64,000 nt of DNA from Desulfovibrio sp. X2 (GCF_000422205.1 NZ_ATHV01000018.1:40401-104400), one strand, 5' to 3'. Shown: positions 30,902 to 38,873, counted from the first letter of the stretch. A program made the numbers and translations. The notes: generated by a model from the letters alone, not told the origin.

Positions 30902-32013
30902 GGGCCGCGGTTCTCCGCGCCTTCCCCGAGCTTTCCGGCGGCCTGCACCTGGACCGCTATGCGCGCGTCACGGCCGTGGCCGATCAGCCCGGCGAGGGGG
31001 CGACGTGCGAGCGATTCCGCCCGCGCTACGCGGTGGACATCCAGATCCTCACGCCAGACCTCGAGCCGGACGAGGCCTTCCCGACCTACACGGCCGTGCC
31101 CCTGCCTGTTCCTGCCGGAGCAGGGCAGGAGCGCGGCACCTACTCCTTCCCCGAGCCAGGCGCGCTGGCCGTGGTCGGCTTCGCCTACGGGCGGCCCGAC
31201 CATCCCATCATCCGGCAGATCTACCCCATGGGCGTCTCGCTGCCGGAGATCGCGCCCGGGGAGTGGCTGGCGCAGCAGTCGCCGACCGTGTTCCAGCGGG
31301 CAGACGCCGAAGGAAACTGGACCAGAAGCACGGACGCGGCCATTACGGACGATTCCATCACCCGCCTGGTCAAGGCCGTGGAGGCCACGACCGAGGTCGC
31401 GCGGGAGGTGCGGCGGATCTCCGAGCACTCGACCGTCGAAGTCGAGGGCATGCGCACGCTCGAGGTCGGAACCGTCCTGGCCATGCTGGCCGGGGTGCGG
31501 GCCGACCTGGGGACACTCGGCGACCTTCATCTCACGGCCGGGGGCAATTCCAGCCACTCCACGGCGGGCGCGGCCACGGAGACTGTAGGCGGCGACCACG
31601 CGAGCACGGTCAAAGGCAACCGGGCCATAGACGTGGCCGGAAGCCGGACGGAAACGGTCCAGGGCGGCCAGACCACGCATGTTGGCGGCGCGCGCTCGGA
31701 GGAAATCGGAGCCGACCAGGTCCTCGCCGTCTCGGGCGACAGCACCGAGACAGCCGGGGGAAGCAAGACCCTCCGGGCCGAGAACATCCTCCTGAGCGCC
31801 GCAGGCACGATCACCTTCCTGTCGGACAACGGCGGAGGCCTGAGCCTCTTCGCCGAGCTGCTCGCCTGCCTCGACGAGATCCGCGCGGCGTTGCAGGTCT
31901 TGGCCACGCACACCCACCCGCTCACGGAGGTCATCGACCAGGGCGGGGCCGTCTCTTCGCACGCCGCCAGCCTCGGCGCCCATCGAAACAACATCGGCGG
32001 CATCACGGGATAA
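30886..32013 (+). CDS. Baseplate spike protein (gpV/gp45-like)
   Basis: A 375-residue protein with an N-terminal OB-like domain (EPGALAVVGFAYGRPDHPIIRQIYPMG) and a C-terminal repeat region (TVKGNRAIDVAGSRTETVQGGQTTHVGGARSEEIGADQVLAVSGDSTETAGGSKT), the valine/glycine repeat of beta-helical phage spikes. The end THTHPL resembles metal-binding spike tips. GTG 30886 follows GGAGGTCGT. It ends TAATG, overlapping the com-like gene. Confidence 0.85.
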   Translation: MQDAIRAAVLRAFPELSGGLHLDRYARVTAVADQPGEGATCERFRPRYAVDIQILTPDLEPDEAFPTYTAVPLPVPAGAGQERGTYSFPEPGALAVVGFAYGRPDHPIIRQIYPMGVSLPEIAPGEWLAQQSPTVFQRADAEGNWTRSTDAAITDDSITRLVKAVEATTEVAREVRRISEHSTVEVEGMRTLEVGTVLAMLAGVRADLGTLGDLHLTAGGNSSHSTAGAATETVGGDHASTVKGNRAIDVAGSRTETVQGGQTTHVGGARSEEIGADQVLAVSGDSTETAGGSKTLRAENILLSAAGTITFLSDNGGGLSLFAELLACLDEIRAALQVLATHTHPLTEVIDQGGAVSSHAASLGAHRNNIGGITG

Positions 32014-32201
32014 TGGGGATGACGGACGAACGCGAGATCCGCTGCGGCCACTGCGGCAAGCTCCTGGCGCGCGGCGAGGTCATAACCCTGCACATTCGCT
32101 GCCCGCGCTGCCGGGCGGACAATCACGTGAGGGCCATGAGCCCCAGACAGGAAGGCCGCGAGCCTCTTGCTGGAGGATCTCATGCCCATTCTCGACACTG
32201 A
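32013..32201 (+). CDS. Com-like zinc-finger translational regulator
   Basis: A 62-residue protein: EIRCGHCGKLLARGEVITLHIRCPRCRADNHVRAMSP. The CxxC...CxxC finger and the IRCPRCRADNHVRA block match the Mu Com family, which binds mRNA and switches on translation of the mom DNA-modification gene. Here the gene directly overlaps a DNA methyltransferase start by 20 bases, the same logic. ATG 32019 is an alternative start. Confidence 0.85.
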   Translation: MGMTDEREIRCGHCGKLLARGEVITLHIRCPRCRADNHVRAMSPRQEGREPLAGGSHAHSRH

Positions 32202-32913
32202 CCGCGCGACCCTGCACCACGGCGATTCCCTCGCCATCCTGCGCACCCTTCCCGACTGCTCGGTAGACACCGTCCTCACCGACCCGCCCTACTCGAGCGG
32301 CGGCATGACCATGGGCGCGCGCCAGGCCGACCCGGCGAAGAAGTACCAGCAGACCAGGACCAAGCGCAGCTATCCGGCCATGATCGGCGACAACCGCGAC
32401 CAGCGGAGTTTCACCCTGTGGGCTTCGCTTTGGCTGGCCGAGTGCTGGCGCGTCGCCGTGCCCGGGGCGCGGCTCATGGTCTTCACCGACTGGCGGCAGC
32501 TTCCGGCCATGACCGATGCCGTGCAGGCCGCGGGCTGGATGTGGCGGGGCCTGGTCGTCTGGCACAAGCCGAGCGCCCGTCCCGTCCTGGGCGACTTCAA
32601 GCGCGACGCGGAGTTCGTCGTCACGGCCAGCAAGGGCAAGCCCGGGACTTTCAGCCGCCGGTGCCTGCCCGGCGTCTACCGGCACAACGTCAACGCGGCC
32701 CGGAAGATCCACCTGACCGAGAAGCCCGTGCCCCTGCTCGTGGATCTCCTCGAGGCGACGAAGCCGGGCGGTGTCGTGCTCGACCCGTTCGCGGGCAGCG
32801 GCAGCACGGGAGAAGCCTGCCTTTCTACCGGGCGCCGCTACATCGGCATTGAGCTCTCCCAGGAGTACACCGCCCTCGCGGCTGACCGCCTGCAGAAGGT
32901 CATGGCCGCCTAG
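32182..32913 (+). CDS. DNA methyltransferase (beta class, N4/N6)
   Basis: A 243-residue enzyme with motif IV TDPPYSSGG (about residues 33-41) before motif I DPFAGSGSTGEA (about 198-209), the order of beta-class N6-adenine or N4-cytosine methylases. The start of the protein (LHHGDSLAILRTLPDCSVDTVLTDPPY) is typical of phage methylases. ATG 32182 has GGAGG seven bases upstream, inside the com-like gene. It probably protects phage DNA from restriction late in infection. Confidence 0.92.
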   Translation: MPILDTDRATLHHGDSLAILRTLPDCSVDTVLTDPPYSSGGMTMGARQADPAKKYQQTRTKRSYPAMIGDNRDQRSFTLWASLWLAECWRVAVPGARLMVFTDWRQLPAMTDAVQAAGWMWRGLVVWHKPSARPVLGDFKRDAEFVVTASKGKPGTFSRRCLPGVYRHNVNAARKIHLTEKPVPLLVDLLEATKPGGVVLDPFAGSGSTGEACLSTGRRYIGIELSQEYTALAADRLQKVMAA

Positions 32914-32960
32914 CCTCCCTTGCACATCGTGGCACGGCAAAAGTCCGTGGCCACGCCCCC

Positions 32961-32990
32961 AGGGCTGGCGAAAAATCGCCAGCCCTTTCC
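32961..32990 (+). terminator. Terminator at the end of the late operon
   Basis: AGGGCTGGCGA (32961-32971) pairs with TCGCCAGCCCT (32976-32986) over 11 bp with an AAAA loop, followed by a short T-run. It closes the late operon about 48 bp after the methylase. Confidence 0.75.
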
Positions 32991-33143
32991 CTGTTCCCCG
33001 CCCCAGCCGCGCTATCCGCGACCTCCTCTCGCCTCGCTCGCCCCCCCGCCTTCCCGCACGCAAAAGCGCCCGCCCCCCGGAAAAAAATCACTCCTCCGCC
33101 CCAAACCTTCGCCGTTTTTCGAGCGGAAACGCGCAATGGTCGA

Positions 33144-33312
33144 GGGGGTGCAAAGGGCGGCGGCAGGCACGGCAGGCAAAGGAAGACGCGAGAGAGGATG
33201 GATTGCGAGGAGTGCAAGGCCATGCAAGGGCCTGCAAGGTGACGGCACACGCACCGCCAGCAGACCAGCACCTAATATATTGGGAAATCTTAGTTTATTT
33301 TTTGGCAGTTCA
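33144..33312. repeat. 10-bp-phased TGCAAGG iterons beside an AT-rich block
   Basis: Four adjacent decamers end in TTGCGAGG, TGCAAGGc, TGCAAGGg and TGCAAGGt (33201-33240), in exact 10-bp register. GGGGGTGCAAA at 33144-33154 is the reverse complement of the att-arm word. An AT-rich block (about 33268-33312) follows. This resembles an iteron-plus-unwinding layout of an origin, or a helically phased regulator array. The 490-bp interval 32914-33403 shows no convincing gene. Confidence 0.55.
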
Positions 33313-33356
33313 CTAGGTTGGACATCACGCAATAGACCTCCTTGCGGAGGCCATTC

Positions 33357-33406
33357 TGGGGCGATTCGCCCTATGACACGATGACAATGTAGGGCAGTAT
33401 GCCCTA
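33357..33406. promoter_or_regulatory. Two repressor operators at the repressor 3' end
   Basis: TGGGGCGATTCGCCCTA (33357-33373, one mismatch) and TAGGGCAGTATGCCCTA (33390-33406, perfect) are spaced by 33 bp centre to centre, about three helical turns. The second overlaps the repressor stop codon. No clear plus-strand gene follows, so they may control a leftward transcript or take part in looping with the operators near 33769. Confidence 0.6.
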
Positions 33407-33709
33407 ATTGCCATTACGCTGTTCGCTCTTATCCTGGGGCAGCATCCCCCTGTTGCGGGCAGACTGGCAGAGGTTCCAAACCAAGCTAGGGAAGTCCGTG
33501 CCGAGCGCCTCGGCCATGCGGTAAGCCTCTCCGATGGTCAGCCTCCGGCCGCGCCCGTCCACGTCACGAACACTACGCCAGAGCCGCACGCCGGAGTCTC
33601 CGCCCCCGAACACGCGCCTGCCGAACTCGGCATGCGACATGCCCATATCCTCCACACGCTCCGCGACCAGGGCCACAAACACGCGCTCGAATTGATCGTC
33701 GTTTTTCAT
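33404..33709 (-). CDS. Lysogenic repressor, XRE-like
   Basis: A 101-residue helix-turn-helix protein: MKNDDQFERVFVALVAERVEDMGMSHAEFGRRVFGGGDSGVRLWRSVRDVDGRGRRLTIGEAYRMAEALG. The SHAEFGRRVFG...GVRLWRSVRD segment reads as an HTH, and TIGEAYRMAEALGTDFPSLV as the dimer helix. It has no peptidase domain, so induction would need an antirepressor (Bro-N, 8353) rather than RecA cleavage. ATG 33709 is preceded by AGAAGGG. Palindromic operators lie on both sides. Confidence 0.78.
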   Translation of the reverse strand: MKNDDQFERVFVALVAERVEDMGMSHAEFGRRVFGGGDSGVRLWRSVRDVDGRGRRLTIGEAYRMAEALGTDFPSLVWNLCQSARNRGMLPQDKSEQRNGN

Positions 33710-33759
33710 CCCTTCTGGGTACAGGATATTTTGCCCTAGCGAAATCTGGCGAAACGCCC

Positions 33760-33795
33760 TTGACTTGCTAGGGCGTTTCGCCCTAGCTTCGCCAC
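33760..33795 (+). promoter_or_regulatory. Early promoter with 21-bp palindromic operator
   Basis: TTGACT (33760-33765) and TAGCTT (33784-33789) frame TAGGGCGTTTCGCCCTA (33769-33785), part of a perfect 21-bp palindrome from 33767 to 33787. The predicted start site falls at about 33796, the A of the next ATG, so the message would be leaderless. A half-site TAGGGC on the minus strand (33733-33738) lies within the repressor's own promoter. Confidence 0.65.
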
Positions 33796-34083
33796 ATGAA
33801 GAACGCAACATCACTCCACCTCCACCGACTGGCCAGGTTCTACGGCTCCTACAGCCAGGTCGCCCGGGCCACTGGCCTGGACACCAGGAACCTCCGCCGC
33901 AACCGACGCGGCGACATGAAACCCCCTACCCGGCGCGTGCTCATCCTCGCCGGTAAGCTGCTGTCCTTGCGCCTGCTCGTCCGTGAGCTTCTCCGCTCCG
34001 GCGCCGTCACTCCGGAGCAGGTTCGCCGAGCGTGGGACGCCGCGAACAGGGCTCCCGAGGCTACCGAAGACCGTACCTGCTAG
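33796..34083 (+). CDS. Small HTH-like early regulator (Cro-like position)
   Basis: A 95-residue basic protein: LHLHRLARFYGSYSQVARATGLDTRNLRRNRRGDMKPPTRRVLILAGKLL. SYSQVARATGLDTRNLRRNRR reads as a helix-turn-helix, suiting a Cro/CII-like regulator divergent from the repressor. There is no ribosome-binding site; the ATG coincides with the predicted transcription start. It ends overlapping a TAGGGC half-site at 34081. Confidence 0.7.
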   Translation: MKNATSLHLHRLARFYGSYSQVARATGLDTRNLRRNRRGDMKPPTRRVLILAGKLLSLRLLVRELLRSGAVTPEQVRRAWDAANRAPEATEDRTC

Positions 34084-34129
34084 GGCATTTTCCGTCCACT
34101 TGTGTGTCCACTGAGGAGGGAACGACATT

Positions 34130-34603
34130 ATGACCGAGCACGACTCGCGCCCACTGCACCATCTCGACGCCTGTGACGCCTTCAAGCTGGCCGTGGAACA
34201 AAGCGGCCTCACCCTGCCGCAGATAGCCTCCCGCCTTGGCTGGTCTGAATCCATGACCAGACGGGTGTTCTCCGCGGAAAAGTTCTTCCCGAGCTACCCC
34301 GATCTTCCGAGCTTCTGCGCTGCCGTCGGCAACCTCACCATCGTTCACTGGCTGCTCGCGCGTGCCACCTTCTACGGCATAGACGAGAACCACCAGGACG
34401 TGGATTGCAACATGCTCCTGCGGCGCGTGAACGACATTTTCGCCGAAGTCGGGGACGTGGCCGACGAAGCGCGCTCCGCGGTGGCCGACGACATCCTCGA
34501 GCCCAGCGAATTGCGCCGACTCATCAAGGAGATATCGGACGTCCTCGAGCGCGGCATGGCCCTGCTCGGCGACCTGCGCACCATGGAGCGCGCCCATGCC
34601 TAG
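34130..34603 (+). CDS. Phage regulatory CII-like protein (CP76 type)
   Basis: A 157-residue protein: LDACDAFKLAVEQSGLTLPQIASRLGWSESMTRRVFS, an HTH, then VDCNMLLRRVNDIFAEVGDVADEARSAVADDILEPSELRRLIKEISDVLERG, the conserved C-terminal region of phage CII-like (CP76) proteins. It probably activates or times early genes. AGGAGGGAACGACATT precedes the ATG. Confidence 0.85.
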   Translation: MTEHDSRPLHHLDACDAFKLAVEQSGLTLPQIASRLGWSESMTRRVFSAEKFFPSYPDLPSFCAAVGNLTIVHWLLARATFYGIDENHQDVDCNMLLRRVNDIFAEVGDVADEARSAVADDILEPSELRRLIKEISDVLERGMALLGDLRTMERAHA

Positions 34604-34802
34604 CCCGTGCTGTCCAAGGACGCCGGAGGAGGCTGGCGCCTGCTCGGTGGCCGCGCTCAAGGCCTTGGCGGCAGCGTTCCCGCACCTGCGGCCCTGCCCG
34701 CGTCTCAGGAGCAGCCGGGGCACTATGCGGTGGGTGTACAGATCCCTGTGCGCGGACTGCCCGGCGAACGATGGCAAGGGGGGACGCAACGATGCTGCGT
34801 AA
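34596..34802 (+). CDS. Hypothetical Cys-rich phage protein, 68 residues
   Basis: A short protein (MPSPCCPRTPEEAGACSVAALKAL, ending WVYRSLCADCPANDGKGG) that overlaps the CII-like gene by eight bases and the primase gene by eleven. GGAG seven bases before the ATG and the compact packing favour a real gene; six Cys residues include CADC and a CC pair that could hold zinc. No family recognised. Confidence 0.55.
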   Translation: MPSPCCPRTPEEAGACSVAALKALAAAFPHLRPCPRLRSSRGTMRWVYRSLCADCPANDGKGGRNDAA

Positions 34803-37536
34803 CGACATTTCCCCGGAAGAAGTCGTCCGCGCCCTGCTGGCCGAGCCGTCCTACGGCTTCCAGCGAAAGGGCGAGTACCTGCGCGCGGGGAAGTGCCCGG
34901 GCTGCGGCAAGAAGACCCTGTACGTGGGCACGGCCCACCCCTGGGTGCTCCGCTGCGAGCGCCTCAACAAATGCTCGTTCGAGGAGCCCGTGCGCTCCGC
35001 TCTTCCATCCCTCTTCGCCGACTTCGCCAACCGCTTCCCGCCCACCGAGGAAAACCGCAACGCCACGGCCGACGCCTATCTCGGGCTCGACCGCGGGTTC
35101 GACATTTCGCGCCTGCGCGGCTGGTACGAACAGGCGGCCTACCCGGTTCCCGGCACCACGGAGCACATCCCCTCGGTCCGCTTCTACCTCGACCCCGAGC
35201 GCACCCGCTGGTGGGAGCGGCTCATAGGCCGCACCAAGAAGGACGGGCAGAAGGCCCACTTCGGCGGCAGGCGCAAGGACGACGGGACGCTGTTCCAGGG
35301 AGACGTCTGGACGCCCCCGGGCCAGAAGCTCGAGCGCGGCGACCGCTGCTTCATCGTGGAGGGCATCTTCCACGCCATCGCCCTCTACCTCTGCGGGTTC
35401 AAGGTCGCCGCGGCCTTCTCCTGCAACCACATCCCGGAAGCTTTCATCCAGGAGCACAAGGGCGAGAACATCCGGTGGGTCGTGGCCCTGGATTCGGACA
35501 AGGCCGGGGGCGACTGGTCGCGCAAGCACCACAAGCGGCTCAAGGAGCTGGGCGAGCTGGCCACGGTCATCCGCCTGCCCGATGGCCAGGATTGGGACGA
35601 CCTCTACCGCTCCGGCCGCATCAACGACGCCTTCATTTCCGAACGCCTCTACTACGGCCGCCTCTTCATGGCCGAGACGGTGGAGGAGAAGGCCTACCAC
35701 TACTACGTGCGCAACCGGCGCATGTCCTTCCTCTTGGACTTCAAGAACGCCATGTTCTCCATCACCGTCCCAAGTGCTTTCGAGAAGGAAATCAGCCAGG
35801 GGGCTGCCACGTGGCAGGAACAGCAGATCATGGCCAAGAAGAAGGAGGGGCAGGAAGGGGAGACGGCGGGCGAAAAGGAGGCCCCTGCGGAGAGCACGGA
35901 AAACCCAATCGAAAGCGTTCTCAAGTCGCCCGAGGGCCGGGAACTCTTCACCCGCCACGTCGGCGTCGACCAGATCTCGAACGTCCATCCCCGCTTCCTC
36001 TACATGGAACGCGACGTCCTGGTCGACGAGCAGCGCTACGTCTTCGGCATCGCCTACGCCAACGGCCAGCCTGACGACATCATCGCGATGGAGGGCACGG
36101 CCATCACCTCGCCGGATGCATTCCACAAGGCCCTGCTCAACCGCTCGCGCGGCGGCACCTTCGACGGCGACATGCGCCAGTTGAAGATCCTGCGCGACCG
36201 CTGGCTCAACTCCCGCCTGACCACGGTGCAGGCCCTGCCCTTCGTCGGCTATGACAAGGATACCAAGGCCTACATCTTCCAGGACCACGCATGGCACAAC
36301 GGCCGCCGCCTGGACCTGAACAAGCACGGCTACTTCGAGATCAACCGCACCGGCATCAAGTCCGTGCTCAACGGCATCCGCATCAACACGGACGGCAGCA
36401 AGTTCGACCCGGGCTGGCTCAAGCAGTTCGCCCGCGCCTTCCACTGGCAGGGGCTGGCCACGCTGGGCTTCTGGTTCGGCTCGCTCTTCGTCCAGCAGAT
36501 CCGCGCCACGCACAAGACCTTCCCCTTCCTGGAACTCACCGGCGAGCCCGGCGCGGGCAAGTCCACCATCCTGGAGTTTCTGTGGAAGTGCGTCGGCAGG
36601 GACGACTACGAGGGCTTCGACCTGCTCAAGTCGTCACCGGCGGGCAGGCGCCGGGCCTTCTCCCAGGTGTCCAACATGCCCGTGGTCATAATCGAGAGCG
36701 ACCGCGACAACGGCGAGCGGGACGCCCGGCAGAAGCAGTTCGGCTTCGACGAGGTAAAGCCGTTCTTCAACGGCCGCGGCACCGGCACCCTGGGCGTTGC
36801 CCGGCGCAGCAACGACGTTGAAGAGCACCTCTTCCAGGCCTCGCTCTTGATCTCGCAAAACGCGGAAGTGGACGGCTCCGAGGCGCTCCTGCAGCGCATC
36901 GTGCATTGCCATGCGGACAAGAAGCACCACGGTCCGGGCACGCGCGAGGTCGCCCGCTGGTTCGAGCGCCAGACATCGGCCGAGGTCGGCGGATTCCTGG
37001 CCGCGGCTCTCGGCCGCGAGCGCGAGATCCTCGAGAAGTACACCGAAGCCTTCGAGCGCATCGAGGCGCACTACGCCGCCATGGGCGCGCTCAAGAACGA
37101 GCGCATCATCAAGAACCACGCCCAGGTCGCGGCCTGCGGAGAGGCCCTGCAGGTCCTCTTCCCGGACATGGCCGGGCACCTCACGGAAGGGCTCACCGAG
37201 TACCTGCACATCCGGGCCAAGGCGCGCGAGCAGCGTCTCGCTGCCGACCACCCGCTGGTGGAGCAGTTCTGGGAGATCTTCGACTACCTCCAGTCCGGCC
37301 GCGCCCACAAGATCGGCAACAGCCTCAACCACTCCAAGGACCCCGGCACCATTGCCGTCAACCTCAACCATTTCCGCGAGGAATCCAGGGCAGGCGGCCA
37401 ACCCGACCTGGACATGCAGGCGCTCAAGAAGCTCCTGCCCTTCTGCAAGCGCTTCAAATTCCTCGACGCCAACCGCACCGTGCGGTCGTGCCAGACCGAG
37501 AAGCCGATGAAATGCTGGGTGTTCCAGCAAAAATAA
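34792..37536 (+). CDS. Phage primase-helicase
   Basis: A 914-residue replication protein. An N-terminal zinc-binding region (CPGCGKKTLYV...CERLNKC, about residues 35-62) precedes a Toprim-like domain with the acidic residues in CFIVEGIFHAIAL (about 189-197) and VVALDSDKAG (about 231-240). A C-terminal helicase has P-loop GEPGAGKST (about 583-591) and a VVIIESDRDN Walker B-like strand. It primes and unwinds phage DNA. P2 instead uses the rolling-circle initiator gpA, which is absent here. A low-complexity KKKEGQEGETAGEKE linker near 345-365 separates the two halves. Confidence 0.9.
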   Translation: MLRNDISPEEVVRALLAEPSYGFQRKGEYLRAGKCPGCGKKTLYVGTAHPWVLRCERLNKCSFEEPVRSALPSLFADFANRFPPTEENRNATADAYLGLDRGFDISRLRGWYEQAAYPVPGTTEHIPSVRFYLDPERTRWWERLIGRTKKDGQKAHFGGRRKDDGTLFQGDVWTPPGQKLERGDRCFIVEGIFHAIALYLCGFKVAAAFSCNHIPEAFIQEHKGENIRWVVALDSDKAGGDWSRKHHKRLKELGELATVIRLPDGQDWDDLYRSGRINDAFISERLYYGRLFMAETVEEKAYHYYVRNRRMSFLLDFKNAMFSITVPSAFEKEISQGAATWQEQQIMAKKKEGQEGETAGEKEAPAESTENPIESVLKSPEGRELFTRHVGVDQISNVHPRFLYMERDVLVDEQRYVFGIAYANGQPDDIIAMEGTAITSPDAFHKALLNRSRGGTFDGDMRQLKILRDRWLNSRLTTVQALPFVGYDKDTKAYIFQDHAWHNGRRLDLNKHGYFEINRTGIKSVLNGIRINTDGSKFDPGWLKQFARAFHWQGLATLGFWFGSLFVQQIRATHKTFPFLELTGEPGAGKSTILEFLWKCVGRDDYEGFDLLKSSPAGRRRAFSQVSNMPVVIIESDRDNGERDARQKQFGFDEVKPFFNGRGTGTLGVARRSNDVEEHLFQASLLISQNAEVDGSEALLQRIVHCHADKKHHGPGTREVARWFERQTSAEVGGFLAAALGREREILEKYTEAFERIEAHYAAMGALKNERIIKNHAQVAACGEALQVLFPDMAGHLTEGLTEYLHIRAKAREQRLAADHPLVEQFWEIFDYLQSGRAHKIGNSLNHSKDPGTIAVNLNHFREESRAGGQPDLDMQALKKLLPFCKRFKFLDANRTVRSCQTEKPMKCWVFQQK

Positions 37537-37551
37537 CGAGGAGACGTGACC

Positions 37552-38091
37552 ATGCAGAGCAAGTTCTACATCGGCGAAGGAGACGAAGCAGCCAAGCTCA
37601 TCGCATCCCTTGACCAAGCCTTGGCGAGTTTCAGCAAAGCGAGGGAAGAGACGTGTTCCGTCTTTGGGTTCGACGGCGTTCTTTCTCGAGAACTACCCCT
37701 CGGTGGAGTAACCGTCGTCGGCTTCTGGACAAAGGATGACATCGAGGTAGGACAGCGCACCTCCAGGGGCGTTCTCCCTCAGTCCATGTCCGGAGATGGC
37801 CACGGCTGGCGACCGGACATGAGGACCAAGACGGGCAAGATATTGAAGGCGGCGCTCACGGAGTTGAACGACAAAACAGTCGATTACTCCGTCTACCTGA
37901 CCAGGAGCCTCGGCATCGGGTTCCACGCCGCGTTCAATGGGAGGCTTTACATCTCCGTGGCCGGAGCTGTCGGAGGGAAGGTACTCGCAAAAGTCCCGCA
38001 ACGCGACTACAGCGACACCACGGCGCCAACCCCGCCGCAGTGGATGCGCGAGGTCAAGGAATCCGAATTCCTGGCCGCGCAGGGGAGGTAG
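37552..38091 (+). CDS. Hypothetical early phage protein, 179 residues
   Basis: A protein starting MQSKFYIGEGDEAAKLIASLDQALASFSKAREE, with a middle GGVTVVGFWTKDDIEVGQRTSRGVLPQSMSGDGHGWRPDMRTKTGKILKAALTEL. The pattern loosely recalls small DUF5420-type phage proteins. It follows the primase by 15 bp with GAGGAG upstream and is probably co-transcribed. Codon use is less GC-biased than in the neighbours. Function unknown. Confidence 0.65.
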   Translation: MQSKFYIGEGDEAAKLIASLDQALASFSKAREETCSVFGFDGVLSRELPLGGVTVVGFWTKDDIEVGQRTSRGVLPQSMSGDGHGWRPDMRTKTGKILKAALTELNDKTVDYSVYLTRSLGIGFHAAFNGRLYISVAGAVGGKVLAKVPQRDYSDTTAPTPPQWMREVKESEFLAAQGR

Positions 38092-38093
38092 TG

Positions 38094-38453
38094 ATGAAGA
38101 CATCCGAGCGTATCTTCGACCTCATAGCGAAGTTGCCCCCGACCTCTATCCTAGGCCTCACCATTTCGTCCCTCGCCAGCCTGGACGCGGAGGTTTGCCG
38201 GGCCAGATGCAAGCACAAGAGTAACGCCCTGCTTTATGAGGTCCTGCTCGAGGAAGTCTGCGAGCTGATCAACGCCGCTCTCGCCGGAGCGTCCAAGGAG
38301 GAGATCAACGCGGAGGCCATACAGGTCGCTTGCGTCGCCCTGCGCATCTACGAGGAAGGTAGCGCCATCGAGGCGAGAGAGATGCTGCATAGCATCTCCG
38401 CGAAAGAAGATCAGCTCCGAGACTATCTCCGCTCGCGCGGGACGCCAGACTGA
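38094..38453 (+). CDS. Hypothetical early phage protein, 119 residues, helical
   Basis: An almost wholly helical acidic protein: KTSERIFDLIAKLPPTSILGL, LLYEVLLEEVCELINAALAGASKEEINAEAIQVACVALRIYEEGSAIEAREM. It starts two bases after the previous stop. The charge and length suit a small regulatory or replication accessory protein, but I do not recognise it. Confidence 0.65.
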   Translation: MKTSERIFDLIAKLPPTSILGLTISSLASLDAEVCRARCKHKSNALLYEVLLEEVCELINAALAGASKEEINAEAIQVACVALRIYEEGSAIEAREMLHSISAKEDQLRDYLRSRGTPD

Positions 38454-38463
38454 AGGAGGGGAT

Positions 38464-38670
38464 ATGACAAACTACAGCGCAGGCGACCGCATCTATTCCA
38501 GCCGCCACACAAGCGGCGAGATCCTGGTGGACATCGCGGGGAGCAAGGTGCTCCTGGGGCGCGTCATACGGAAGGACGGGACGCCGGGCCGCGAGGTCAT
38601 AGTGCCCAGGGAGGCCGTTGTCGCGCAGCGGCTGCTCCTGCCCGGCTGCGACAAGGGGGGCGCGGCATGA
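38464..38670 (+). CDS. Hypothetical phage protein, 68 residues
   Basis: MTNYSAGDRIYSSRHTSGEILVDIAGSKVLLGRVIRKDGTPGREVIVPREAVVAQ, a mostly beta-strand protein with a strong GAAGGAGGGGAT before the ATG. It may be an SH3-like small barrel by its strand pattern. It overlaps the next gene by four bases. Confidence 0.65.
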   Translation: MTNYSAGDRIYSSRHTSGEILVDIAGSKVLLGRVIRKDGTPGREVIVPREAVVAQRLLLPGCDKGGAA

Positions 38671-38873
38671 ACGGCTTTGACGTCTGGTCGGATGAACTCG
38701 TGTTCCCCGGTGGCCCCAGGGCGCGGAAGTCCGAGGTCTTGCCCGGCTTCTGCCATGCCTGCCCGGAAGAGGACGGCTGCGGGCGAGACGGCGGCGATGC
38801 CTGCCGGTTCGCGCTCGCGCACGTCCGCAAGCGCCATGCCCTGCGCGGCGTGGCCAGGGAGGCGCGGGCGTGA
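38667..38873 (+). CDS. Hypothetical Cys-rich phage protein, 68 residues
   Basis: Contains PGFCHACPEEDGCGRDGGDACRFALAHVRKRHALRG; four Cys with a CHAC pair followed by GCG and ACR could form a small metal site. A GGGGGG stretch precedes the ATG and both ends overlap neighbours by four bases, so it belongs to the early operon. No family recognised. Confidence 0.6.
   Translation: MNGFDVWSDELVFPGGPRARKSEVLPGFCHACPEEDGCGRDGGDACRFALAHVRKRHALRGVAREARA

Noticed and set aside
32900..33332. Minus-strand frames of 106 and 123 codons between the methylase and repressor
   Set aside because: Low-complexity Arg/Gly/Pro-rich peptides in a region with terminator, iterons and operators; a TTG start near an SD exists but the protein is not convincing.
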